This document shows, one piece after another, positions 1-8,914 of a stretch of 50,147 bases of DNA; the stretch's first letter is position 1; every line of letters starts with the position of its first letter. The notes beneath the pieces are model-generated. The model worked only from the letters and a program-made list of their open reading frames with translations, made no database searches and was not told where the DNA came from. The stretch is from Acidocella sp. KAb 2-4 (GTDB lineage: Bacteria > Pseudomonadota > Alphaproteobacteria > Acetobacterales > Acetobacteraceae). Location: positions 1 through 50,147 of the forward strand of contig NZ_JAJDJU010000020.1 in assembly GCF_020567705.1 (NCBI RefSeq). The letters run 5' to 3'. Made by a program: the position numbers and the translations under genes.

Positions 1-67
1 CCCGCGCCGGGGCGCCGGAGCCGGCCGCGAGCAGGAGCAGAACGGCGAGGAGGGTGGCGAAACGCAT
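1..67 (-). CDS. N-terminal fragment of a secreted protein (partial, runs off left edge)
   Basis: Reading leftward from the ATG at 67 gives 22 codons beginning MRFATLLAVLLLLAAG, a short basic start followed by a long Leu/Ala/Val core. This is a typical Sec signal peptide. The rest of the gene lies outside the window, so the mature protein and its function cannot be stated. It diverges from the small membrane-protein gene at 146, so the gap between them should hold promoters for both. Confidence 0.5.
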   Translation of the reverse strand, partial: MRFATLLAVLLLLAAGSGAPAR

Positions 68-145
68 GCCCGGAACTGAGGTGGGATTGGCCGCGAAGTC
101 AACCAGCATGGTGGGCAAAGCTGCTCGCGCCGCTATATTGAGGGC

Positions 146-334
146 ATGAAAATGATTCTCCTGGGCCTGCTGGCGGCCGATATGCTGGCTGTGGTGGCGG
201 TGATGCTGACCGGGGCGCTCGGCATGGCGAACCCGGACCGTGACCCGCGGCGCTCCAACACGCTGATGCGGTGGCGTGTGATTTTGCAGGCCGTGGCGGT
301 GGCGCTGGTGGTGGCGCTGATGCTCGCGGGGTGA
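146..334 (+). CDS. HIG1-domain-like twin-transmembrane small protein
   Basis: This 62-residue protein has two hydrophobic helices (about residues 3-25 and 43-61) joined by a short polar loop. The loop and start of the second helix read RRSNTLMRWRVILQ, close to the R-S-N-x-L-M-R-x-R-V-x-L-Q pattern of the HIG1 (hypoxia-induced) family. In bacteria these proteins sit in the inner membrane, and some are linked to respiratory oxidases. It ends 7 bases before alkB and is probably co-transcribed with it. No oxidase gene is nearby, so its role here is open. Confidence 0.7.
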   Translation: MKMILLGLLAADMLAVVAVMLTGALGMANPDRDPRRSNTLMRWRVILQAVAVALVVALMLAG

Positions 335-341
335 GCCGCCG

Positions 342-968
342 ATGACGCCGGACCTGTTCGGCGCCGCGCCGCCGCCAGGGCTGGCGTATCTGCCTGGCTT
401 CGCCCTGGACGAGGAGGTCGGGCTGATCCGCGCCGCGCTGGCGGTGGCGGAAATCTCGCCGCTGCGCGCCGTGGCCACGCCGGGCGGGCGGAAGATGTCG
501 GTGACGATGACGAATTGCGGGGCGGCGGGCTGGGTGAGCGATGCGCGCGGCTACCGCTACGAACGGCGCGACCCGCTGACCGGCCAACCTTGGCCAAACT
601 TGCCCGAACCGTTCCTGACCCTGGCGCGCGCGGCGGCGGCGCAGGCGGGTTTCCCAGGCTTCACCCCGGATGTCTGCCTGATCAACCGCTACGCCCCTGG
701 CGCCAAGATGGCGCTGCACCAGGACCGGGACGAGGCGGATATGAGCGCGCCGATCGTCTCCGTCTCGCTCGGGCTGGCGGCGGTGTTTCTGTGGGGCGGC
801 GCGGCCAGGACCGACAAGCCGGCACGGCTCTCGTTACAGAGCGGCGATGTGGTGGTCTGGGGCGGGGCCGCGCGGCTCAACTTCCATGGCGTGGCGCCGG
901 TGCGCGCGGGCAGCCACAATCTGCTCGGCGCCGCGCGGCTCAACCTGACCTTCCGCAAGGCGCTATAA
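342..968 (+). CDS. alkB: AlkB-type 2-oxoglutarate/Fe(II) DNA-repair dioxygenase
   Basis: 208 residues, the usual length for AlkB, which removes alkyl groups from 1-methyladenine and 3-methylcytosine by oxidative demethylation. The jelly-roll iron site is complete: H-x-D appears in ALHQDRDEAD, the distal His in NFHGVAP, and the 2-oxoglutarate-binding arginines in the C-terminal RLNLTFRKAL. The substrate-loop motif INRYAPGAKM is also present. The gene follows the HIG1-like gene by 7 bases and ends at a shared terminator hairpin. Confidence 0.93.
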   Translation: MTPDLFGAAPPPGLAYLPGFALDEEVGLIRAALAVAEISPLRAVATPGGRKMSVTMTNCGAAGWVSDARGYRYERRDPLTGQPWPNLPEPFLTLARAAAAQAGFPGFTPDVCLINRYAPGAKMALHQDRDEADMSAPIVSVSLGLAAVFLWGGAARTDKPARLSLQSGDVVVWGGAARLNFHGVAPVRAGSHNLLGAARLNLTFRKAL

Positions 969-972
969 CAAA

Positions 973-1003
973 AAACCGGGGCGCGAGGGCCCCGGTTTCG
1001 TGC
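973..1003. terminator. Bidirectional intrinsic terminator between alkB and the permease
   Basis: A perfect 10-base stem (973-982 with 989-998) encloses a 6-base loop. On the minus strand it is followed by a run of six T, so it should end the polyamine operon transcript. On the plus strand the tail is only TTTCG, so it is a weaker stop for alkB. It sits exactly between the two convergent genes. Confidence 0.8.
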
Positions 1004-1021
1004 GGCGTGATGTGGCGCGGC

Positions 1022-2407
1022 TTATTCCTCGGCCACGATGTCGGCCACGCGCTTGCCGTAACCCGAGGGACGGTAGAACAGGATGCCGATCACCAAACCG
1101 CCAATGCCCACGATCTTGACCGTGAGGTTGAAGGTGGTGAGCGCATACAGCCCCAGCCCGAACAGGGAGATGGCGCTCAGCGCGGGATACACCACGTATT
1201 GCAGCGTGTTGCCCAGCGATTTGCCGATCTGGTCGCGGTACACCCAGGCGCAGACCAGCCCGGCGAGGCCGTAATAATAGCAGACCTGCACGGCGATGGC
1301 GCTCACCGAGTCGTTGAGGATGGTGGAGACTGACGGCATGAAGCTGGAGATGAAGATCAGCGCCAGGCCGACCACGATCAGCAGATACATGGTGCGCACC
1401 GGGGTCACCGTGCGCTCATGCACCTGGCCGAAGAAGGGCGGCAGCGCATGGTCGCGGCCCATGGCGAACAGGGTGCGCGAGAATTGCAGCATGGTGGTTT
1501 CCAGCGTCGCCACCGAGGACAGCACCAGCGCCAGCGTGGCCGCGTAGCCGCCCCAGACGCCCAGGCCCGCCTCCTGGGCCACGTGGAAGATCAGGTTGTC
1601 GGAATAGCCCGAGGAGTCCTTGAGCGAGAACATCATCAGCGCCGCCACGGTGAAGGCGACGAACGAGGCGATGGTGGCGAAGATGGAGAGGAAGCCGCCC
1701 TTGCCCGCCGCGTTTTGCTCATGGCCGCGCGTTTCCTCGGAGAGGTTGGAGGTCACGTCCCAGCCCCAATAGAGGAACACCACGATCAGCGCGGAGGCGG
1801 CGAAGGTCGGCGCATCGTAATTGAAGCCGAACCAGGACCAGGAGAACGGATTGGCCGCATGCCCGGCCGTGTGGACATAAGCCGCAATGGAGATGACAAA
1901 CAGAATGCCGAGCTCGATGGTGCTCATCACCACCTGGATCTGGCTCGTCAGCTCGATGCCCGAGATCAGTACAAAGGCGATGACGAGGAACCACACCGCG
2001 CCAATGCCGGTGGTGAGCCACACATTGCTCGCGAGGTTGGGATCGAACAGGTCGATGGTGGCGGTGCCGAGCGGGACCGAGCCGGTGACCATGAACACCA
2101 TGGCGGCAATCAGCAGCGCCCAGCCCGAGAAATAGCCGAAAAATTCACCAAATGTGGTTTTGGTCCACTCATAGGCCGCGCCCGCATTCACCATTTTCGC
2201 GGTCAGGCCCTTATAGGCCACGGCGATGCCGAGCATGGGCACGGCGAAGATCAGCAGGGCGTTGGGCGCGATCGTGCCCGCCGTGCCGAGCAGGCCGGCA
2301 ATGGCCACGGCGATCGAGTATGCCGGGGCCGATCCGGCCACGCCCATGATTATGGATTCAAAGAAGGAAAGAGCGCCAGCCTTGAGCTGGGTGGGTTGGG
2401 TCGTCAT
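1022..2407 (-). CDS. APC-family amino acid/polyamine permease
   Basis: 461 residues with about 12 hydrophobic helices and the N-terminal G-x-G/A-x-P region of the amino acid-polyamine-organocation family (helix 1 around SIIMGVAGSAPAYS). These are inner-membrane symporters or exchangers. The start at 2407 is chosen because AAGGGAG lies just upstream of it. The longer reading from 2476 would overlap the end of aguA. As the last gene of a polyamine-degradation operon it most likely imports agmatine, putrescine or a related amine. The substrate is inferred from context only. Confidence 0.88.
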   Translation of the reverse strand: MTTQPTQLKAGALSFFESIIMGVAGSAPAYSIAVAIAGLLGTAGTIAPNALLIFAVPMLGIAVAYKGLTAKMVNAGAAYEWTKTTFGEFFGYFSGWALLIAAMVFMVTGSVPLGTATIDLFDPNLASNVWLTTGIGAVWFLVIAFVLISGIELTSQIQVVMSTIELGILFVISIAAYVHTAGHAANPFSWSWFGFNYDAPTFAASALIVVFLYWGWDVTSNLSEETRGHEQNAAGKGGFLSIFATIASFVAFTVAALMMFSLKDSSGYSDNLIFHVAQEAGLGVWGGYAATLALVLSSVATLETTMLQFSRTLFAMGRDHALPPFFGQVHERTVTPVRTMYLLIVVGLALIFISSFMPSVSTILNDSVSAIAVQVCYYYGLAGLVCAWVYRDQIGKSLGNTLQYVVYPALSAISLFGLGLYALTTFNLTVKIVGIGGLVIGILFYRPSGYGKRVADIVAEE

Positions 2408-2417
2408 GTCTGCTCCC

Positions 2418-3509
2418 TTAAACTTTGTCGTTGATCTTGGGTTGCTGTTGGGTAATGCAATGAATATTGCCTCCACCTAGCAGAATTTCTCGCGCCGGCA
2501 CCATAACAATCTCCCGTTCCGGAAACAGCCGGGCCAACACACCATGCGCGGCCGCATCGGTCTCCACGCCGAACGCCGGTGCAATAATCGCGCCATTGGC
2601 GATGTAGAAATTCACGTAGGAGGCGGCGAGGCGCTCGCCGGCGGCGCGATTCATGCCGCTCAGGGTGGCGTCCACCCCGGCGGCTTCCTCCGCCGTGATG
2701 AACATGGGCGTGGGCATGGGCATGCGCACCACTTCCAGCGCCCGGCCTTTGGCATCACGCGCCACCTTGAGCCGCGCCTCGGCATCGCGCGAGACGGCGT
2801 GATGCGGGTCGGCCGGATCGTCGCACCAGGAAAGGAGCACCTTCCCCGGCGTCACGAAACAGGCGAGGTTGTCGACATGCCCGTCCGTCTCATCGCCCGG
2901 CACGCCGTTGCCGAGCCAGATGATCTGCGACACGCCGAGATAGTCACGCAGCATCGCCTCCATCGCCGCGCGGGTGATGCCTTCGTTGCGGTTTTCGTTC
3001 AGCACGCATTGCTCGGCCACCAGCACCGTGCCTTCGCCGTCAACGTGGATCGCGCCGCCCTCAAGCACCCGCGGCGCGCGGAACCGCCGCGCGCGCTCCA
3101 GCCCCAGGATCTTGCCGGCGATCTGATCGTCGAGATCCCACGGGAAATAGAGCCCCCCCTTGAGTCCGCCCCAGGCGTTGAAGATCCAGTCCACGCCGCC
3201 AAGCTCGCCATTTGGCCCGCGCAGGAAGCTGGGGCCGACATCGCGGCACCAGGAATCGTTGCTCGACATCTCCAGCACCCGAATCTCGGGCGGCAAGGTG
3301 GCGCGGGCATTCTCATATTGCCGGGCGCTGGCCAGCATCGTCACCGGCTCAAACCGGGCGATGGCGCTGGCCACGGCGATGAACGCCGCTTGCGCCGGTT
3401 TGGCGCCGAGGCGCCAATTATCCGGGCGCTCGGGCCAGATCATCCAGCACCCCGCATGCGGCGCCCATTCCGCCGGCATATGAAACCCCGCCGCGCGCGG
3501 CGTGGTCAT
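2418..3509 (-). CDS. aguA: Agmatine deiminase (agmatine iminohydrolase)
   Basis: 363 residues. Agmatine deiminases hydrolyse agmatine to N-carbamoylputrescine and ammonia. The Porphyromonas-type peptidyl-arginine deiminase fold is recognisable from the N-terminal [16 protein letters not shown], the substrate-binding ETDGHVDN, and the catalytic cysteine near residue 351 in [11 protein letters not shown]. The gene overlaps aguB by four bases (ATGA), so the two are translationally coupled. The product is the substrate of the neighbouring amidase. Confidence 0.95.
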   Translation of the reverse strand: MTTPRAAGFHMPAEWAPHAGCWMIWPERPDNWRLGAKPAQAAFIAVASAIARFEPVTMLASARQYENARATLPPEIRVLEMSSNDSWCRDVGPSFLRGPNGELGGVDWIFNAWGGLKGGLYFPWDLDDQIAGKILGLERARRFRAPRVLEGGAIHVDGEGTVLVAEQCVLNENRNEGITRAAMEAMLRDYLGVSQIIWLGNGVPGDETDGHVDNLACFVTPGKVLLSWCDDPADPHHAVSRDAEARLKVARDAKGRALEVVRMPMPTPMFITAEEAAGVDATLSGMNRAAGERLAASYVNFYIANGAIIAPAFGVETDAAAHGVLARLFPEREIVMVPAREILLGGGNIHCITQQQPKINDKV

Positions 3510-4399
3510 GAGCTCACCGCCTTATGGCGCGTCTGGCCATCGAGGGTGAGCAGCGGCGCATACAGCTCCGGCCGGCGGTCGCGGAACACGCCCCAGGAGG
3601 CGCGCTGCTGGGCGATGGCGTCGAGATCGAAGCGGGCGGCCAGCACCGTCTCATCCGTGCGGTTGGCTTCCGCCACTTTCTCGCCGGTCGGCCCGGCGAT
3701 GAAGGAGGAGCCGTAGAATGTGAGCTGCGTGCCTTTTTGCCCCTTCTCGGTGCCGATGCGGTTGGAGGCGATCAGCGGCGTGAGATTCGCCGCCGCGTGG
3801 CCCTGCATCGTGCGCTGCCAATGCCCCGCGGAATCGAGGCTGGCATCCTGCGGCTCGGAGCCGATGGCGGTGGGGTAGAACAGCAGCTCCGCCCCCATCA
3901 GCGCCATGGCGCGGGCGCATTCGGGGAACCACTGGTCCCAGCAGATGCCAACGCCGATCCGGGCATGTTTGGTCTGCCACACCTTGAACCCGGTATCGCC
4001 CGGCGAGAAGTAGAACTTCTCGGAATAGCCGGGTCCGTCCGGGATATGCGCCTTGCGGTAATGGCCGAGCACCTCGCCATCGGCGTCGATAATGACGACG
4101 GTGTTGAAGCGGCTCTGCCCGGCGCGCTCATACACGGAGACGGGCAGCACAACGCCCAGCTCTTTGGCCAGCGGCGCGAGACGGCGCACCGCGGCGTTTT
4201 CCTCCAAGGGCGTCGCCAGTTGCAGGAAGTCGTAGATCTGGTCCTGACAGAAATAGGGAGTCTCAAACAACTCCTGGATCAGGACGATCTGCGCTCCCCG
4301 CGCCGCGGCGGCGCGGATCAGCGTTTCCGCCCGCGCGATGTTCTCATCCGCGTGCGGGGTGCAGGCCATCTGCGTGGCCGCGACGGTGACCTGCCTCAT
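3506..4399 (-). CDS. aguB: N-carbamoylputrescine amidase
   Basis: 297 residues of the nitrilase superfamily. It hydrolyses N-carbamoylputrescine to putrescine, CO2 and ammonia. The catalytic triad is complete: Glu43 in IQELFET, Lys116 in [12 protein letters not shown] and Cys153 in [10 protein letters not shown]. The sequence [12 protein letters not shown] is typical of AguB rather than other nitrilases. It is embedded in the operon with 4-base overlaps on both sides, between the glutamine-synthetase-like gene and aguA. Confidence 0.95.
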   Translation of the reverse strand: MRQVTVAATQMACTPHADENIARAETLIRAAAARGAQIVLIQELFETPYFCQDQIYDFLQLATPLEENAAVRRLAPLAKELGVVLPVSVYERAGQSRFNTVVIIDADGEVLGHYRKAHIPDGPGYSEKFYFSPGDTGFKVWQTKHARIGVGICWDQWFPECARAMALMGAELLFYPTAIGSEPQDASLDSAGHWQRTMQGHAAANLTPLIASNRIGTEKGQKGTQLTFYGSSFIAGPTGEKVAEANRTDETVLAARFDLDAIAQQRASWGVFRDRRPELYAPLLTLDGQTRHKAVSS

Positions 4400-5763
4400 A
4401 CGTGCTTCAGATACGCGTCGTATTCGACATCGGAGATACGCTTGCGCATCTCGCTGATCTCCTGCCGCTTACAGGCAATGTAGAGCCGCTGGAACTCGGC
4501 GCCAAAGATATCCGCGATGGCGGTGGAATCAGCGAATTTCTCCACCGCGCTCGACCAGGCGATGGGCAGCGGCGGCGCGTGCGGGCTCCGGTTGAGGCCG
4601 AAGGTTTCAGGCCCGGGATCGGCCTTGGTCTCCAGCCCGAGCAGCGCCGAGCCAAGCAGCGAGGCGAAGGCGAGATAGGGGTTGCAATCCGCCCCGGCGA
4701 CACGATGCTCGACGCGCGAGGCCGAGGGGTCGGCGGTGATCACGCGCAGCGCCGCCATGCGGTTGTCATGGCCCCAATCGCCATAGGTTGGCGCATGCAC
4801 GCCAGGGGCGAAACGCCGGTAGGAATTGGCGTGCGGGGCGAGGGTGATCATCGTGTCAGGCATGGTGCGGATGATGCCGCCCACGGCGTGATAGAGGCGA
4901 TCGGAGCCGCGCTCGGGCGTGCCCTCGAAGATGTTATGCCCCTGGGCGTCGAGGATCGACATATGCACATGCATGCCCGAGCCCGCGCAATGGCCATAGG
5001 GTTTGGCCATGAAGGTAGCGGTGAGGCCGTGCTTGCGCGCGATCTCCTTGATGCTGCGCTTGAACATGGTGGCGTTGTCGGCCATGCGCAGGGCGTCGTC
5101 GCTATATTTCAGCGTCACCTCGAACTGGCCAGGGCCGTTCTCGGAGATCAGGGTCTCGATCTCGATATCCTGAAACCGGGCCGCGGCCATCATCTCGCGC
5201 AGGATCGGCTCGTATTCACGGATCTCGCTGAGGCCCACCGCATCCACCTGCCAGCCGCGCCAGCCGGATTCGTCGGCGCCGCGCGGGGCGATTTTCAGCG
5301 CCCCGGTCTGGCCCGGATTGACGAGGTAGAATTCCAGCTCCACCCCCAGCGCGGGGGTGAGGCCGGCGGCCTTGTAGCGGTCGAGCACGCGCGACAGCAC
5401 GCCGCGCGGGTCGAGGCAGAAATAACCGCCATCAGGCTCGCGCATCGTCAGCAGCGCCTGCGCGGTGTTGCCTTCGGCCCAGGGCATGCGCGTGATGGTG
5501 TGCGGCACGGCGGTGCACAGCCCGTCCGGATCGCCGGTATCCTGGGCGATCCCGCCTTCGAGCACGTCATTGCCCCAGATATCCAGAAGGAACACCGAAC
5601 GCGGAATCGACAAGCCGGGGCCGAACAGGCATTTCGACTTGCCCGGCTGCAGCCACTTGCCGCGCAGCACGCCATTCACATCGACGACAAACGCCTCGAC
5701 GAAATCGCTCTGCGCCATCAGCGCGGTTTTAGCCGCGATATCAACCTCGTGCCGGGCGCTCAT
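4396..5763 (-). CDS. Glutamine synthetase family protein, probably gamma-glutamylputrescine synthetase
   Basis: 455 residues with glutamine-synthetase landmarks: the Glu-containing ELEFYLV, GSGMHVHMSI, and the Arg-rich active-site segment NSYRRFAPG followed by GHDNRMAALRV. Members of this size next to polyamine genes (PuuA type) ligate glutamate to putrescine using ATP, which starts the gamma-glutamylated route to 4-aminobutyrate. The gene lies between a putrescine-type aminotransferase and aguB with ATGA overlaps. None of the later Puu enzymes is visible here, so another amine could be the true substrate. Confidence 0.82.
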   Translation of the reverse strand: MSARHEVDIAAKTALMAQSDFVEAFVVDVNGVLRGKWLQPGKSKCLFGPGLSIPRSVFLLDIWGNDVLEGGIAQDTGDPDGLCTAVPHTITRMPWAEGNTAQALLTMREPDGGYFCLDPRGVLSRVLDRYKAAGLTPALGVELEFYLVNPGQTGALKIAPRGADESGWRGWQVDAVGLSEIREYEPILREMMAAARFQDIEIETLISENGPGQFEVTLKYSDDALRMADNATMFKRSIKEIARKHGLTATFMAKPYGHCAGSGMHVHMSILDAQGHNIFEGTPERGSDRLYHAVGGIIRTMPDTMITLAPHANSYRRFAPGVHAPTYGDWGHDNRMAALRVITADPSASRVEHRVAGADCNPYLAFASLLGSALLGLETKADPGPETFGLNRSPHAPPLPIAWSSAVEKFADSTAIADIFGAEFQRLYIACKRQEISEMRKRISDVEYDAYLKHV

Positions 5764-7136
5764 GACGCCACCTCTGACTTCACGGCATCATAGGTCTGGC
5801 CAATGGATTTCTTGGCCAGCTCAACCATCATGTCGATCTCGTCGTCATTGATGGTGAGCGGCGGCGAGAACACCATGGTGTCGCGCACGGCGCGCATGAT
5901 CACCCCGTTGGCGAAACAGAAATCGCGGCAGATGCCGCCGACGCGGCCATTCTTCTCGAAGAATTTGCGCGTGCGCTTATCGGCGGTCAGCTCGATCGCG
6001 CCGATCAGGCCGACGCCACGGATCTCGCCGACGATCGGGTTGTCGGCCAGCGCCTCGGCCAGCTTGGCGCGCAGCGTCTCGCCCTTGGCGGCGGCCCCGG
6101 CCACCAGCTTCTCGTTCTCCAGGATTTCGATATTCTTCAGCGCCACGGCGCAGGAAACCGGATGCCCCGAATAGGTGAAGCCGTGATAATATTCCCCGGC
6201 ATCGTTGATCATCACCTCGGCCACGCGGTCATGCAGCATCACCGCCGAGAGCGGCAGATAGCCCGAGGTGATGCCCTTGGCCAGGGTCATCATATCCGGC
6301 TTGATGCCGAAATAATCGGAGCCGAACATCTTGCCGGTGCGGCCAAAGCCGCAGATCACTTCATCGGCGATCAGCAGGATGTCGTTTTCCTTGCAGATGC
6401 GGTTCACTTCCGGCCAGTAGGTCTCGGGCGGAATGATCACGCCGCCAGCACCCTGGATCGGCTCGCCGATGAAGGCGGCGACATTCTCGGCGCCCAGCTC
6501 CTTGATCTTGGCCTCCAGCTGGCGGGCGGCGTAGATGCCGAATTCCTCCGGGCTCATCTGCCCGCCCTTGCCATACCAATAAGGCGGCAGGATGTGCCGG
6601 AAATTCGGCATGTCGCCGGCCTGGCGGTGCATGTCCACCATGCCGCCGGCCGAGGCGCCGAGCGTGGTGGAGCCGTGATAGCCGTATTCGCGGCCGATGA
6701 TGATCTTCTTCTGCGGCTTGCCAAGCGTCTGCCAATAGACGCGCGCGGTGCGCAGGGCGCTGTCCACCGCTTCGGAGCCGGAGCAGGCGAAGAAGGCGTG
6801 ATTCATGCCCTCAGGCGCGATCTGAGCCAGCTTGGTGGCCAGCATCACGGCGGGCTCGTTCGTGGTTTTGAAGAAGGTGTTGTAATAAGGCAGCTTCGTC
6901 ATCTGCTTGGCGGCGGCCTCGACCAGCTCGCTCCGGCCATAGCCGGCGGCCACGCACCACAGACCGGCCATGGCGTCGAGAATCTTATTGCCCTTGGCGT
7001 CGTGCAGGAACACGCCTTCGGCCGAGGTGATGACGCGCACGCCGCGGGCATGCAGGTCTTTGTGGTCGGTGAACGGATGGAAATGATGAGCCGCGTCGAG
7101 ATCTTGCAGATTCACGGCGTCGATATTGTCGAGCAT
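5760..7136 (-). CDS. spuC: Class III PLP aminotransferase, putrescine-pyruvate type
   Basis: 458 residues from the ATG at 7136, which is preceded by GGGGAA. The track-length reading to 7331 adds a poorly conserved 65-residue leader and is not used. Class III features are present: the cofactor segment GSEAVDSALRTAR, IADEVICGFGRTGK, and the PLP lysine in LAKGITSGYLPLS. SpuC enzymes move the amino group of putrescine to pyruvate, giving 4-aminobutanal. As first gene of the operon it offers a second outlet for the putrescine made by AguA and AguB. Confidence 0.88.
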   Translation of the reverse strand: MLDNIDAVNLQDLDAAHHFHPFTDHKDLHARGVRVITSAEGVFLHDAKGNKILDAMAGLWCVAAGYGRSELVEAAAKQMTKLPYYNTFFKTTNEPAVMLATKLAQIAPEGMNHAFFACSGSEAVDSALRTARVYWQTLGKPQKKIIIGREYGYHGSTTLGASAGGMVDMHRQAGDMPNFRHILPPYWYGKGGQMSPEEFGIYAARQLEAKIKELGAENVAAFIGEPIQGAGGVIIPPETYWPEVNRICKENDILLIADEVICGFGRTGKMFGSDYFGIKPDMMTLAKGITSGYLPLSAVMLHDRVAEVMINDAGEYYHGFTYSGHPVSCAVALKNIEILENEKLVAGAAAKGETLRAKLAEALADNPIVGEIRGVGLIGAIELTADKRTRKFFEKNGRVGGICRDFCFANGVIMRAVRDTMVFSPPLTINDDEIDMMVELAKKSIGQTYDAVKSEVAS

Positions 7137-7164
7137 GATGTTTCCCCATTGGTCAGTTTGAATC

Positions 7165-7180
7165 GCCAGCACCCGCTGGC
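7165..7180 (-). promoter_or_regulatory. Inverted repeat in the leader of the polyamine operon
   Basis: GCCAGC-ACCC-GCTGGC is a perfect 6-base inverted repeat with a 4-base spacer, about 30 bases upstream of the aminotransferase start. It could be an operator or a short leader hairpin. The rest of 7137-7404 shows no credible gene. A second stem-loop at 7363-7383 (9 pairs, one mismatch, followed on the plus strand by TTTT) lies just beyond the stop of the next minus-strand gene. Confidence 0.35.
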
Positions 7181-7404
7181 TGTCCACAGCGCACGGGTTA
7201 CAACCAGAGATTTTCAGACGCGGGGCGGGCTGAATCCGATACGCGCGCACAGCCGCAGCAACTCCATCTTGCGCTGAGGTTCCGGGCATGTGGCGTAGAC
7301 GACCATGCGGATAGCTTCGCATGGCCGCCAATGGCTTTCAAGATTTATTTGTGAAAGATACTGCCGGCGCGTTACGCGTCGGCTTTTCGCATCTGCACAA
7401 TGGC

Positions 7405-8760
7405 TCAGAACACCAGCCAGATACCGGTGAACAGCACGTCATTGGCCGAGGCGGAGCGGCCATTGCCGTCGTAATTGCGCGAGAGCCCGTTGAACTGGGG
7501 ATAGAAGGTGTATTCAACAAAGACTTTCGCGTTGGCCCAGGGGAAGATGGCCGGCCCGCCGCGGTTGAACGGATAATAATCCAACTCGGTGGTGAAGCTG
7601 TCGGTGGTCGGCTTGCCGTTGGCGTTGGCGGAGCCGGCATTATAAAGGCCGGCGTCGCCGTTGCCGGAAATATTGTTAAACGCTTCAGTGGCGCCGAACA
7701 TCTGATGCCACAGATAGGAGAGGGTCACCGTCTCCACGTCCAGATGGTCGTTGAGGTTGGCGGTGTTGCCGAGCGGATAGCTCGCGCCCCAATGCTGCCA
7801 TTCATGGAACCAGGAAGCCTGCAGTGAGAGCGCCTGCTGAGCCTCAATGTGCTGGAACTGCATATCCAGCCCGGCATCGGTGAGGGTATCGGTCGGCCCG
7901 TGCTTCAACCCGCCCGGATAGGGGTGATCCCACAGCCCGGAAGCGCCGACCTCGATCGAATTCTCGCCGACGCTGTGCTGATAGGCGAGTCGCCAATACG
8001 GCGTTACCCCGGCGATGCCGTTCGCCGGCCCGGCGCCCAGCGCGAAGGCGGTGTGGTCAGGCAGGGATTTGTAAAGATCGATCTCGCCGTAGAGCAAATT
8101 CGCCGGGGTCAGATTGATGCCTGTATACCCGCCAAACCCCACCACCGACTGCGCGAGATTGCTGATCTGCAGCGAGGCCGTCGGGCTGGCGCCCAGCGCC
8201 GGGGGAATGAACGGATAGCCCCAGGCGGGCAGGGTGTTCCACAAATCCGTCATCGACGGGTTGTTGTTGAAGGTGACGCCATAGACCAGCGGCGTGCCCA
8301 ACAGCACGGCATGCTGGGCGAGGCGGATATCGGTGTTGTCCCAGTGGAATTGGTGGGCAACACCGTCAAACGTGCCCTGCACGAAGGCGCCGAGGCCGAG
8401 CGGCTTGTCCAGCACGCCACCGAAGAACAGGCTGGTCTGCTGGATCGACCAGGCATCGTTGCTCGGATAATCAGGGGCGAGGCCACCAGGCACCTTATCC
8501 TTGAGATGCGTGAAGCCGCCCTGGACCATGGCGGAGAAATTCTTGATGTTGGGGAAATTCTGATCCCCAAGCACATAGGCTTCCATTTTGAAGGTACGGC
8601 CAAACGGTGTGAGCTGCGGAAAGCCGATATGACAGGCGGAGCAAGGCAGGCCCGTCTGCGCCGCGAAGGACGGAATGGCCGCGGCCGGATGCGCCGCCAG
8701 CACGCCCGCCGAAAGGATGAACCCGCCCGCCGCGAGCCTCGACATATACATCTTCTTCAC
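7405..8760 (-). CDS. Cyc2-like monoheme cytochrome-porin fusion (outer membrane)
   Basis: 451 residues. A signal peptide (about 1-28) is followed at once by a single heme c site, Cys40-Ser-Ala-Cys43-His44, in the context PSFAAQTGLPCSACHIGFPQLTPFGRTFK. The remaining ~400 residues have alternating aromatic/polar stretches and end in phenylalanine (GIWLVF), as outer-membrane beta-barrels do. This layout and the heme-flanking residues resemble the Cyc2 family of outer-membrane cytochromes, some of which take electrons from Fe(II). The start is GTG at 8760, with AGGAGG five bases before it. No periplasmic electron carrier is next to it, so iron oxidation is only one possibility. Confidence 0.72.
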   Translation of the reverse strand: MKKMYMSRLAAGGFILSAGVLAAHPAAAIPSFAAQTGLPCSACHIGFPQLTPFGRTFKMEAYVLGDQNFPNIKNFSAMVQGGFTHLKDKVPGGLAPDYPSNDAWSIQQTSLFFGGVLDKPLGLGAFVQGTFDGVAHQFHWDNTDIRLAQHAVLLGTPLVYGVTFNNNPSMTDLWNTLPAWGYPFIPPALGASPTASLQISNLAQSVVGFGGYTGINLTPANLLYGEIDLYKSLPDHTAFALGAGPANGIAGVTPYWRLAYQHSVGENSIEVGASGLWDHPYPGGLKHGPTDTLTDAGLDMQFQHIEAQQALSLQASWFHEWQHWGASYPLGNTANLNDHLDVETVTLSYLWHQMFGATEAFNNISGNGDAGLYNAGSANANGKPTTDSFTTELDYYPFNRGGPAIFPWANAKVFVEYTFYPQFNGLSRNYDGNGRSASANDVLFTGIWLVF

Positions 8761-8914
8761 TTCGGCCTCCTGTTTGCGCCTTTTAGTGTGCCCTTGATTT
8801 GGACTTTATGTTTTCTAGCGGCGCCGCGGCCAGGGCCGAACAGCGCCCCCAGGATGGCCGCACTTTATCTTGCACTTGCAGGAAACGCCAGCCTTGGGCA
8901 CTTAATCACAAATC

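Noticed and set aside
4402-5793. 463-codon plus-strand frame over the glutamine-synthetase-like gene
   Set aside because: Antisense to a gene with intact family motifs and ATGA coupling to both neighbours; no domain seen in the reverse reading.
7137-7331. 65-codon extension of the aminotransferase
   Set aside because: Not family-like and crosses the inverted repeat; GGGGAA lies before the ATG at 7136.
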